A stretch of 64,000 nt of DNA from Sodaliphilus pleomorphus. Lineage in GTDB: Bacteria > Bacteroidota > Bacteroidia > Bacteroidales > Muribaculaceae. Where the stretch lies: the NCBI RefSeq assembly GCF_009676955.1, contig NZ_CP045696.1, positions 1,114,501-1,178,500 on the forward strand, read 5' to 3'. Under the pieces are notes generated by a model. It saw only the letters and a list, made by a program, of their open reading frames with translations, had not been told where the DNA came from and made no database searches. The position numbers and the translations under genes were made by a program. Below, one piece after another: positions 53,745-61,540 of this stretch. Position 1 is the stretch's first letter; the number at the start of each line of letters is the position of its first letter.

Positions 53745-54061
53745 TTGGTTTTAAACTATCCATCAGAGAGATAAGTATATAGCAAACACATAGCAACCAA
53801 GACCCCGGGCCACAGCTCTGCATGGCCCCGTCGAGTGTGGGCGGCAACAGCGATGAGGCTGTGCCGGTCAGTGCTGGCGAAACACAAAGCAGGGCTTCCT
53901 ATCAATTTTTTTAAAGACTGCCACAGCCACTTGCCACCGTGCAACGGCACACAACGGTGTCGCAGCGCAACGCAAGTGCAGCCACAGCGGCCAAGACCAA
54001 ATTGAGAAAACAACAAACTAAAATAACAACAAACTAAAAAATTTTAAATCTTACAGAAATT
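53745..54061 (+). promoter_or_regulatory. Long untranslated rpsU leader
   Basis: About 330 nt between promoter and gene without a credible ORF. GC-rich, with local stems such as GGGCC...GGCCC near 53806-53829, then an A-rich stretch (ACAACAAACTAAAATAACAACAAACTAAA) before the ATG, which suits SD-independent initiation. May hold a ribosomal-protein autoregulatory structure. Confidence 0.5.
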
Positions 54062-54253
54062 ATGATCGTAGTTCCAGTAAAAGATGGCGAGAACATTGAG
54101 CGCGCCCTCAAGAAATTCAAGCGTAAATATGAGAGAACAGGTGTTGTGAAGGAGCTTCGCGCCCGTCAGCAATTTGAGAAGCCTTCGGTGATCAACCGCA
54201 AGAAGATGATGAAGGCTATCTATGTGCAGCACCTGCACGCTCAGGAGGACTAA
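54062..54253 (+). CDS. rpsU: 30S ribosomal protein bS21
   Basis: 63 residues, Lys/Arg-rich: MIVVPVKDGENIERALKKF, then KRKYERTGVVKELRARQQFEKPS, the bS21 signature. It binds the small subunit near the 16S 3' end; in Bacteroidota it helps hide the anti-Shine-Dalgarno, which explains weak SD use in the phylum. Own promoter and terminator, so monocistronic here. Confidence 0.96.
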   Translation: MIVVPVKDGENIERALKKFKRKYERTGVVKELRARQQFEKPSVINRKKMMKAIYVQHLHAQED

Positions 54254-54300
54254 TTCGCCTCTTTTTTAGCAACACAATATCACCACAACAAAATTTACAC

Positions 54301-54345
54301 AGGCTGGCATCGCCCTCGCAAGAGCAGCGATGCCAGCCTTGTCTT
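54301..54345 (+). terminator. rpsU terminator
   Basis: AGGCTGGCATCGC (54301-54313) pairs perfectly with GCGATGCCAGCCT (54327-54339), then TGTCTTTTG. Confidence 0.88.
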
Positions 54346-54380
54346 TTGATCGGCTTGTAAAATAAAGAAACGCGGTACAA

Positions 54381-55406
54381 TCAGCCATCGAGCCGGTCGA
54401 AGGTGGAACGGCGCCGCAAGTAGTAGCTCACGATGATGTTGCGACGCCCCTCGGCAGTGCGGCGCAGCAAGTTCTCGCTCGGGAAGTCGCTGTAGCGCGT
54501 GCGCATGGTCCGAAAGTCGTTGTGGGCCTTGACGATGGCCTTGGCGTCGGCAAAGTGCAAGGTGGCAAGCGACTGGAAAAACGCAAGCGCGTCGTAGAGG
54601 CGGCGCACCAGCAGCACTCTCCTGCCCTCGCGGCGAGGCAGGTTCTTGTAGAGCATGAGCAGGTTGTTGCGGAAGTTGAGATAGGTCTTGAACGGGTTGC
54701 CCTGGGGCAGGCTGCCGCCCCCCAGGTGATAGATGCTGCTGCCCGTGACCAGGCTGATGCGGTGGCCCGAGCGCCATATGCGCCAGCACAGGTCTATCTC
54801 CTCCATGTGGGCAAAGAAGGCGCTGTCGAGCCCGCCCACCTCGCGGTAGAGCGCAGTGCGCACCATCAGGCAGGCTCCCGAGGCCCAGAACACATCGGTC
54901 CCCTGGGCGCTGTCGTACTGGCCACGGTCGTCCTCGATGGTCGAGAACAGGCGGCCGCGGCAGTAGGGGTAGCCATGCTTGTCGAGATAGCCGCCCGCCG
55001 CGCCGGCATAGTCGAAGACCTGCCGGCCGTCGTCGCGGTCTTGCAGCACCTTGGGCTGCACAGCACCCACTTGCGGGTGCTCGTCCATGTAGCGGTACAG
55101 TGGCTCGAGCCAGCCTTGCGGTGTGCGCACGTCGCTGTTGAGCAGCACCGTGTACTTGTAGCCCGTAGCCTGGGCGATGCTCTTGTTGTAGCCCTCGGCA
55201 TAGCCGTAGTTCTTGTCGAGCAAGATGGTGGGCACCTGCGGGAACTCCTCTTCAAGCACCTGGCGGCTGGCGTCGGTGCTGCCATTGTCGGCCACGATCA
55301 CGTCGGCCATGTCGGGGTTGGTGTTCTGGAGCACTCCAGGCAGGTAGCGGCGCAGCAGCGGCGCGCTGTTCCAGTTCAATATGATTACGGCAACGTCCTT
55401 TTTCAT
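54381..55406 (-). CDS. Family 2 glycosyltransferase
   Basis: 341 residues. GT-A fold: VIILNWNSAPLLRRYLP, VIVADNGSTDASRQ, a DxD-like LLNSDVRTPQGWLEPL, GACLMVRTALYREVGGLDSAFF and EEIDLCWRI, typical of rhamnosyl/N-glycosyltransferases of the WcaA type. Last of three overlapping genes (mtaB, acyltransferase, this), overlap 4 bp. Substrate unknown; a cell-surface glycan or lipid A-linked sugar is plausible from the neighbour. Confidence 0.88.
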   Translation of the reverse strand: MKKDVAVIILNWNSAPLLRRYLPGVLQNTNPDMADVIVADNGSTDASRQVLEEEFPQVPTILLDKNYGYAEGYNKSIAQATGYKYTVLLNSDVRTPQGWLEPLYRYMDEHPQVGAVQPKVLQDRDDGRQVFDYAGAAGGYLDKHGYPYCRGRLFSTIEDDRGQYDSAQGTDVFWASGACLMVRTALYREVGGLDSAFFAHMEEIDLCWRIWRSGHRISLVTGSSIYHLGGGSLPQGNPFKTYLNFRNNLLMLYKNLPRREGRRVLLVRRLYDALAFFQSLATLHFADAKAIVKAHNDFRTMRTRYSDFPSENLLRRTAEGRRNIIVSYYLRRRSTFDRLDG

Positions 55407-56371
55407 ACCAAAGTCGATTTTCCGGTTTCGATCTCACTTTGCGTCTGCTGCCCAGGCAGTTGCACAGGGCGCTTCCAGCGGTCGTGGGTCCACAGCCACA
55501 TCGAGGGGCACTCCTTGATGTTCTGCTCGAGCAGGCGGGCATAGCGGTCGGTGATGCTGCCCTCGGGCTCGGCCGCAGCGTGCTCACACATGGGCACAAG
55601 GGTGCAATCGTAGTAGCCGCGGCGGTGGCGGCGCATGTAGAAGTAGCCCACACGCATGTCGAGCTTGCGGGCAATGGCCTCGGTACCCGTGATCATGGCC
55701 GTGGGATGATGCATAAACTCGATCACGTGGCCCTGGTCGGTGACGTGTGGATGCTGGTCGCTGATGAAGCCCAGGGCCATGTGGTGGTTTTCCATCTTGT
55801 TGCGTATCATGGTGCGCAGTATCTGGTGGCTGGGGAAGCACTGCGAGTAGCGGGTGCGCAGCCGCAGAAACAAGCGGTCAAACCACTTGTTGCGCAGCGG
55901 CTTGTAGGCCTGTCCCAGCACGTTGCCGCGGGCACGCGTGCTCTCGCGAAACCACAGCACGATGCTGGGTATCCACTCCCAGTTGCCCAGGTGGGCGGCA
56001 TACATCATCACGCTTTGCCCGCGCTCAATGCCGTCGTCGATGAAGTCGACGTTGTGAAACACCATGTGGCGCTTGATGTCGGCATCGCTGATGTGCAGCA
56101 GCTTCACCGTCTCAAAGAAAAGGTTGGCAAACTGATGGTAGAACTGGCGCTCAATCTTGCGCAATTCGCCATGCCCCTTCTCGGGAAAACAGGTGGCCAG
56201 GTTGCGACGCACGATTTTCACGCGGTAGCGCACCACGTGATAGGCCACGTAGTAGAGGCAGTCGGCATTGAAATATATCCACCACCAGGGCATGAAGGCC
56301 AGCGCGTCGAGTGCCCATCCCAGCGGTGCAAGCAGTATATTTTGAAGTTTCTCTTTCATTGTCGGGGTCAA
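55403..56371 (-). CDS. Lipid A biosynthesis-type acyltransferase (LpxL/HtrB family)
   Basis: 322 residues. N-terminal hydrophobic segment (about 12-45), the acyltransferase HxxxxE motif AAHLGNWEW, GFISDQHPH and EGSITDRYARLLEQNIKECP...WLWTHDRWK, as in late acyltransferases that add a secondary acyl chain to lipid A at the inner membrane. Sits between mtaB and the glycosyltransferase, all overlapping by 4 bp, so one operon. Confidence 0.9.
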   Translation of the reverse strand: MTPTMKEKLQNILLAPLGWALDALAFMPWWWIYFNADCLYYVAYHVVRYRVKIVRRNLATCFPEKGHGELRKIERQFYHQFANLFFETVKLLHISDADIKRHMVFHNVDFIDDGIERGQSVMMYAAHLGNWEWIPSIVLWFRESTRARGNVLGQAYKPLRNKWFDRLFLRLRTRYSQCFPSHQILRTMIRNKMENHHMALGFISDQHPHVTDQGHVIEFMHHPTAMITGTEAIARKLDMRVGYFYMRRHRRGYYDCTLVPMCEHAAAEPEGSITDRYARLLEQNIKECPSMWLWTHDRWKRPVQLPGQQTQSEIETGKSTLV

Positions 56372-57681
56372 GCAGTCACAACCTCGGCATCGACACTGAG
56401 GTCATCGTTAATTTTAAGCAGTTTCACGTCGACCACCTTGTTGACAAGCGCCTGGCAGGGGGGCACATTCACCTTGATATAGTTGTCGGTGAAGCCGTGC
56501 ATGGGTCCCTGGCCGTGAGGCTGCTCCATGAGCACGGGGCGCACGGTGCCCACATAGCGCTCGATGAAGGCGCGCTGCTTCTTGTCGCTCAAGGCAATCA
56601 TGCGAGCCACCCGCCGCTGTTTCTCGCGCTGCGGCACGATGTGGGGTATGCGCAAGGCCATGGTGCCGGGGCGCTCGCTGTAGGGGAACACATGCAGGTG
56701 CTCCACCTCGAGCGAGTCGATGAAGTGGTAGGAGTCGTCAAATCGCTCCTGGGTCTCGCCGCGGGAGCCCACCATCACGTCGACCCCGATGAAGCTGTCG
56801 GGCATGAGCTGCCTTATCTTGTCGATTTTGTGAGCAAACAGGGCACGGTCGTAGTGGCGGTGCATGAGCTTGAGCACCTCGTCGTTGCCGCACTGCAGGG
56901 GAATGTGGAAGTGCGGCATGAAGGCGCGCGAGCCAGCACAGAACTCGATGATCTCGTCGGTGAGCAAGTCGGGCTCTATCGACGAGATGCGGTAGCGCTC
57001 GATGCCCTCGACCTGGTCAAAGGCCTTGATGAGGTCGATGAAGCGCTCGCCGGTGTCGGTGCCGAAGTCGCCTATGTTGACGCCGGCTATCACAATCTCC
57101 TTGCCGCCCTCGTCGGCCACCTGGCGGGCCTGTGCCACCAGGCTCTCGATGGTGCCGCTGCGGCTGCGGCCCCGTGCCATGGGTATGGTACAATAGGTGC
57201 AATAGTAGTTGCAGCCGTCCTGCACCTTGAGCCAGTAGCGGGTGCGGTCGCCCCGCTCGCACGAGGGAGAGAACTTGCTGATGCGCGTGTGCGGTGTCAC
57301 CACCACCTCCTCCTGGCGACCCGTTTCGAGCCATTTCTCCACATAGTCGACGATGTCGAGCTTCTGCTCGCTGCCCAGCACGATGTCGACACCGGGCAGG
57401 GCGGCTATCTCCTCGCTCTTGAGCTGGGCATAGCAGCCAGTGACCACCATGAGAGCATCGGGGTACTTCTTGACCAGGCTGCGTATGTGCTGGCGGCCCT
57501 TCTTGTCGGCCATCTCGGTCACGCTGCAGGTGTTCACGACACACATGGTGGGTGTCTCGTCGTCGCGGGCCGGCACGATGCCGTGCTTGGCGAGCAACTC
57601 GCCTATGGTTGCAGTCTCCGAGAAGTTGAGTTTGCATCCCAGAGTCACAAATTTCACTGTTCTACGATTGTTGTTACCCAT
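56368..57681 (-). CDS. mtaB: tRNA t6A37 methylthiotransferase MtaB
   Basis: 437 residues. N-terminal UPF0004 domain with cysteines (TLGCKLNFSETA; VVNTCSVTEMADKKGRQ; VVTGCYAQ), radical SAM motif CNYYCTYCTIPMARG binding the 4Fe-4S cluster, and a C-terminal TRAM region. The T/E-type signature is that of MtaB (ms2t6A formation on tRNAs reading ANN codons). First gene of the operon, own TAACTTTG promoter. Confidence 0.93.
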   Translation of the reverse strand: MGNNNRRTVKFVTLGCKLNFSETATIGELLAKHGIVPARDDETPTMCVVNTCSVTEMADKKGRQHIRSLVKKYPDALMVVTGCYAQLKSEEIAALPGVDIVLGSEQKLDIVDYVEKWLETGRQEEVVVTPHTRISKFSPSCERGDRTRYWLKVQDGCNYYCTYCTIPMARGRSRSGTIESLVAQARQVADEGGKEIVIAGVNIGDFGTDTGERFIDLIKAFDQVEGIERYRISSIEPDLLTDEIIEFCAGSRAFMPHFHIPLQCGNDEVLKLMHRHYDRALFAHKIDKIRQLMPDSFIGVDVMVGSRGETQERFDDSYHFIDSLEVEHLHVFPYSERPGTMALRIPHIVPQREKQRRVARMIALSDKKQRAFIERYVGTVRPVLMEQPHGQGPMHGFTDNYIKVNVPPCQALVNKVVDVKLLKINDDLSVDAEVVTA

Positions 57682-57691
57682 ATTGAGGGTG

Positions 57692-57699
57692 CAAAGTTA
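57692..57699 (-). promoter_or_regulatory. -7 promoter element of the mtaB operon
   Basis: Minus-strand TAACTTTG 11 bp upstream of the mtaB start codon, giving a very short leader. Confidence 0.7.
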
Positions 57700-57848
57700 A
57701 CAAAAAGAATTGACAAGTATACACCTTTGCCGCAACAGAATGTTGCCCGGCTGCGCGCACGCTGTCGCAATGCCGGTGCCACGAGCAGAAGCCGAAATTT
57801 AACTCGCTAAAACGTTGCTCACAATTAGGTGGAATAACGAAAAATTTC

Positions 57849-57856
57849 TACATTTG
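57849..57856 (+). promoter_or_regulatory. -7 promoter element of the AraC-family gene
   Basis: TACATTTG, 22 bp before the ATG at 57878. Its position inside the longer open frame argues for that ATG as the start. Confidence 0.6.
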
Positions 57857-57877
57857 TGGTCAAAATTGGAAATATAC

Positions 57878-58741
57878 ATGGACTTTGAAGAAAAGATTGA
57901 CAAAAACGGCTATTGCCTGTTCGACCTCACAGCCAAGAGCATCTCAAAGCACCCTATAGAGACCAAGTACAACGCTATTGCCCTGTGCGACAGCGGAGAA
58001 GCGATACTGGAGCTGAACATGCAGCGTGTGAACATCTCCAAGGGTACCCGCCTCATGGTCACGCATGTGCTCTTCAGCCAAGCCATCTTTATCTCCGAAG
58101 ACTTCCATGCGACGATACTGGTAGTGAGCGACCGCTTTTGGCTCGATGTGAGCATAGGCATTCCCACCAAGATGATAGAGGCCTCGCGGGCATGTCCCAT
58201 AGTCTACATCGGCGACCCCAACCAGTGGACGATATTCAGCAACTTCATGGAGAACATACGCATCTACGACTCGCTTGAATACTCGGCACACTCGGTGGAA
58301 TGGGTGGGAGCCATCTTCAGGTGCATGATCATCACCGCTGCCGAGATCGAGCTGCACAACCGGGCCGAGTCGCCAAGCGCCAACACGGGCTACACCATGG
58401 CCGACACCTACTTCAGGCAGTTTATCTTGCACATCGACGACAACGTGAAACAGGAGCACGAGGTTGCATTCTATGCCGAGAAGCTGCACATCACGCCCAA
58501 ATACTTGAGCGAGATATGCAAGCAACGCTCGGGACACAAAGCCAAAGAAATCATCTCATCGATTCTCATCTCTAAGATTAAGCGCGAAATCATGATTACA
58601 GGCAAGTCGATGAAGGTGATTGCCTACGAGTACAACTTTGCCGACCAGTCGAGCCTGGGCAAGTTTTTCCGCAAGATGACTGGCGAGTCGCCCAGTGCCT
58701 ACAAGAAGAAAAAAGGAACTTTCTCTCCCCTTGACAAGTGA
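57878..58741 (+). CDS. AraC family transcriptional regulator
   Basis: 287 residues from the ATG at 57878. N-terminal cupin-like sensor part, C-terminal double HTH (VAFYAEKLHITPKYLSEICK; SMKVIAYEYNFADQSSLGKF, then FRKMTGESPSAYKK), the AraC signature. It is 48 bp upstream of two MFS exporters on the same strand, so it probably controls them; the ligand is unknown. Confidence 0.9.
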   Translation: MDFEEKIDKNGYCLFDLTAKSISKHPIETKYNAIALCDSGEAILELNMQRVNISKGTRLMVTHVLFSQAIFISEDFHATILVVSDRFWLDVSIGIPTKMIEASRACPIVYIGDPNQWTIFSNFMENIRIYDSLEYSAHSVEWVGAIFRCMIITAAEIELHNRAESPSANTGYTMADTYFRQFILHIDDNVKQEHEVAFYAEKLHITPKYLSEICKQRSGHKAKEIISSILISKIKREIMITGKSMKVIAYEYNFADQSSLGKFFRKMTGESPSAYKKKKGTFSPLDK

Positions 58742-58789
58742 ACACGTCAACACTGAATTGAGATCAAAAGTAGAAGGAAATTAGACTAA

Positions 58790-59959
58790 ATGAGCTACAA
58801 AGTATTCTTATTGCTGCTACTGGGCCTGCTCACGGCATTTGGTCCGTTTGTCACCGATATGTATGTACCGAGCCTGCCGTCGATGGTGGGCTATTTTCAC
58901 ACCCAGCTCACGATGGTGCAGCTTGGACTCACCACCAGCATGATAGGGCTGGCCCTGGGGCAGCTGGTGTTTGGCCCCATAAGCGACAAGATGGGGCGCA
59001 AGCGGCCGCTGCTGGCGGCCATGTTGCTGTTTACCGTCTCGACGGTGTCTATCATCTTTGCGCCCAACATCGAGACCTTCACCGTGCTGCGCTTCTTCCA
59101 GGGGCTGGGCGGTGCAGGCGGCATCGTGATATCGCGCAGTGTGGCCACCGACTCCTTCGACGGCCACCAGCTGCTCAAGATGCTAGCCGTGATAGGTGCC
59201 ATCAACGGCATCGCTCCCATTGCGGCTCCCGTGGCGGGCGGCGCGATAGTCGACTCGGTGGGCTGGCAAGGCATCTTTGTGGCACTTCTCGTGATAGGCG
59301 TAGTGCTCACGGCGGGAAGTGCCTGCATGAAAGAGTCGCTCGCCGTGGAGCACCGCAAGCGCGACAGCATGTTCAAGACCTTCGGCCTTATAGGCACGGT
59401 AATGAAAAACCGGGAGTTTATGGGCTATGTCATGCAGCAGGCTGCGGCACAGGCCATACTGTTTGGCAACATTGCCTCGTCGTCATTTATCGTGCAAGAC
59501 CACTACGGCTACTCGGCCATGGCCTACAGCCTGGCCTTTGCGGCCAATGGCGTGTGCATCGCCCTGGGCGCAGCCTTGTCGGCCAGGTTCAACAAGCCGC
59601 AGAACAGTGTGAAGACAAGCTGTGCAGGCATGCTCGTGCTGAGCGCGGCCCAAGCTGGCGTGCTATGGGCCGATGCAAACTTCTGGGTCTACGAGGGCGT
59701 GTTGTGCATGCTGCTTGCATTCATGGGACTCACTTTCACGGCCTCGACCACGCTCGCCCTTGAGAGCGAGCGCAAGCACGCAGGCTCAGGCTCGGCAGTG
59801 CTGGGGGCCGTGGGCTTCTTGTGCGGCGGTCTCGTGTCGCCCCTTGTGGGCATGGGCAACATCATGCACAGCACAGGACTCACCTTTGTGACAGGCGCTG
59901 TGCTCTCGGCAATCTTTGCCTGGGTGGCCATGCGCCCGAAACGCGAAACAACCAACTGA
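58790..59959 (+). CDS. Bcr/CflA-type MFS drug efflux transporter (copy 1)
   Basis: 389 residues with 12 predicted membrane helices. MFS motif A GPISDKMGRKRPLL, motif near VLRFFQGLGGAGGIVISRSVATD (motif C-like region of drug:H+ antiporters with MYVPSLPSM at helix 1, as in Bcr/CflA). Inner-membrane exporter. Very similar to the next gene, indicating tandem duplication. Confidence 0.9.
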   Translation: MSYKVFLLLLLGLLTAFGPFVTDMYVPSLPSMVGYFHTQLTMVQLGLTTSMIGLALGQLVFGPISDKMGRKRPLLAAMLLFTVSTVSIIFAPNIETFTVLRFFQGLGGAGGIVISRSVATDSFDGHQLLKMLAVIGAINGIAPIAAPVAGGAIVDSVGWQGIFVALLVIGVVLTAGSACMKESLAVEHRKRDSMFKTFGLIGTVMKNREFMGYVMQQAAAQAILFGNIASSSFIVQDHYGYSAMAYSLAFAANGVCIALGAALSARFNKPQNSVKTSCAGMLVLSAAQAGVLWADANFWVYEGVLCMLLAFMGLTFTASTTLALESERKHAGSGSAVLGAVGFLCGGLVSPLVGMGNIMHSTGLTFVTGAVLSAIFAWVAMRPKRETTN

Positions 59960-59991
59960 AATATAAAAAAAAACGGAAATTGCAAAAAATT

Positions 59992-61152
59992 ATGGAACGA
60001 CGATACAAGATATTTCTGCTTGTGATGCTGGGCATGTTTGCAGCATTTGCCTCGCTCATCAACAACACCCTGGGCCCCGTGCTCAACATGGTGGCCGCCA
60101 CCTTCCAGGCCAGCGACGCAGTAGTGGGGCTGGGACTCACGGCCAGCATGGCAGGCCTGGCGGCTGGCCAGCTCATCATAGGGCCGCTCAGCGACAAGTA
60201 CGGCCGGCGCACGCCTGTGATTGTGTCGGTAGGGCTGTTTGCCTTGTCGTCGCTGGCGATCGTGTTCTCGCCAAGCATCACCATCTTTATCGTGCTGCGC
60301 TTTGTGCAGGGTCTGGGCGGTGCCGGCGGTATTGTGATATCGCGGTCGATAGCCACCGACAACTTCAAGGGCCGCGACTTGATGACCTCGTTTGCCATTG
60401 TGAATGTGATCAACGGCATCGCTCCCATCGTGGCACCGGCGGCAAGCGGGGCCATGGCAAGCATGGGCGGCTGGCAGGCCGTGTTTGTGATGCTGGCCGT
60501 GGTGGGCTTTGTGCTGCTGCTGGGCAGCTACCGCCTGCGCGAGTCGCTGCCCAACGGGCATCGCACTACGGGCACGCTGCTGTCGACTTTCAAGCTCTAT
60601 GGCACCGTTGTGCGCAACAAGCGCTTCATGTTCTATGTCTTGCACCAGTGTACTGCCGAGGTCGTTCTCTTTGGCAACATTGCATCGGTCGCAGCCATTG
60701 TGAACCACTATGGCTATCACGGGGCCATGGCAGCAAGCATCACCCTCTCGGTCAACGGCATTTTTACCGCCCTGGGAGCAGGCCTGGCCGCCAGGTTCAA
60801 GCAAGCCACCAGCGGCGTGAAGGCTTGCTGCGTGGGCATCATCACGCTTGCAGTGGTCGAGGCCGCAGTCTTGTACATGGGCTGGAGCTTCTGGGCCTAT
60901 GAGGCTCTGGTGTGCGCCATGCTCGTGTGTGTGGGCATCACCCTCACGGCTTCGACCACGCTCGCCCTTGAGAGCGAGCGCAAGCAAGCCGGCACGGCCA
61001 GCGCCCTCTTTGGCGCCATGGGCTTTATTGCCGGCGCAGTGGTTGCGCCGCTGGTTGCACTGGGCAACCCGCTACACAGCACGGCAATCGTCTATGTGGC
61101 GGGGGCGGCAGTGTCGTGCGCGTTTGCCTACCTGGCCTTGCGGCTGAAGTAG
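59992..61152 (+). CDS. Bcr/CflA-type MFS drug efflux transporter (copy 2)
   Basis: 386 residues from the ATG at 59992; an upstream frame to 59821 is a shadow. 12 membrane helices, motif A GPLSDKYGRRTPVI and FVQGLGGAGGIVISRSIATD. Shares nearly identical DNA with copy 1 around helix 11 (encoding TASTTLALESERK). 32 bp after copy 1, one operon. Its 3' end overlaps the convergent SemiSWEET gene by 25 bp. Confidence 0.9.
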   Translation: MERRYKIFLLVMLGMFAAFASLINNTLGPVLNMVAATFQASDAVVGLGLTASMAGLAAGQLIIGPLSDKYGRRTPVIVSVGLFALSSLAIVFSPSITIFIVLRFVQGLGGAGGIVISRSIATDNFKGRDLMTSFAIVNVINGIAPIVAPAASGAMASMGGWQAVFVMLAVVGFVLLLGSYRLRESLPNGHRTTGTLLSTFKLYGTVVRNKRFMFYVLHQCTAEVVLFGNIASVAAIVNHYGYHGAMAASITLSVNGIFTALGAGLAARFKQATSGVKACCVGIITLAVVEAAVLYMGWSFWAYEALVCAMLVCVGITLTASTTLALESERKQAGTASALFGAMGFIAGAVVAPLVALGNPLHSTAIVYVAGAAVSCAFAYLALRLK

Positions 61153-61421
61153 TCGTTGTGCATCTTGATGGCAAAGATGATGCTGCTCATGCAGGTGGTG
61201 AGGAGGTTGCACACAAACAAGGGCCAGTTGCTCAGCAGCAGGCCTTGAATGAGGAAGAAGAGTCCACCTATACCCATGAGCAGGAATGTGCCCAGGGCAA
61301 TGTCGTCGGTCGAACGGGTGCGCACGGTGCGCAACGTCTGCGGCAGGTAGCCCAGCACCATGCATATCGAGGCTATGTAGCCCACGATGTCGGAGATGTG
61401 GGCGGCTATGAAATCGATCAT
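61128..61421 (-). CDS. SemiSWEET sugar transporter-like protein
   Basis: 97 residues, three membrane helices. The PQ-loop motif GYLPQTLRTVRTRSTDDIALG and ICMVLG are those of bacterial SemiSWEETs, which work as dimers moving sugars down gradients. Convergent overlap with the MFS gene may cause transcriptional interference. Substrate unknown. Confidence 0.9.
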   Translation of the reverse strand: MIDFIAAHISDIVGYIASICMVLGYLPQTLRTVRTRSTDDIALGTFLLMGIGGLFFLIQGLLLSNWPLFVCNLLTTCMSSIIFAIKMHNDYFSRKAR

Positions 61422-61457
61422 TACTGATTTGTTTTTTAAACTGTTTTATAAATAAAG

Positions 61458-61519
61458 ACTGCACACTCACTGTAGCAGGGCCCCGATAGATGGGGCATAG
61501 TGAGTGTGCAGTATCTTTT
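61458..61519. terminator. Bidirectional terminator between the protease and SemiSWEET genes
   Basis: ACTGCACACTCACT (61458-61471) pairs with AGTGAGTGTGCAGT (61499-61512), with an inner GCCCC/GGGGC stem; ATCTTTTTTTC follows on the plus strand and TCTTTATTTAT on the minus strand. Confidence 0.82.
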
Positions 61520-61540
61520 TTTCCCAGCTATGGCTGAAGT

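Noticed and set aside
53756..54016. 86-codon minus-strand ORF over the rpsU leader
   Set aside because: Antisense to a GC-rich leader; Cys/His/Leu-rich composition typical of a shadow frame.
59821..59991. Upstream extension of the second MFS gene
   Set aside because: Overlaps the first MFS gene out of frame; membrane helix 1 starts right after the ATG at 59992.
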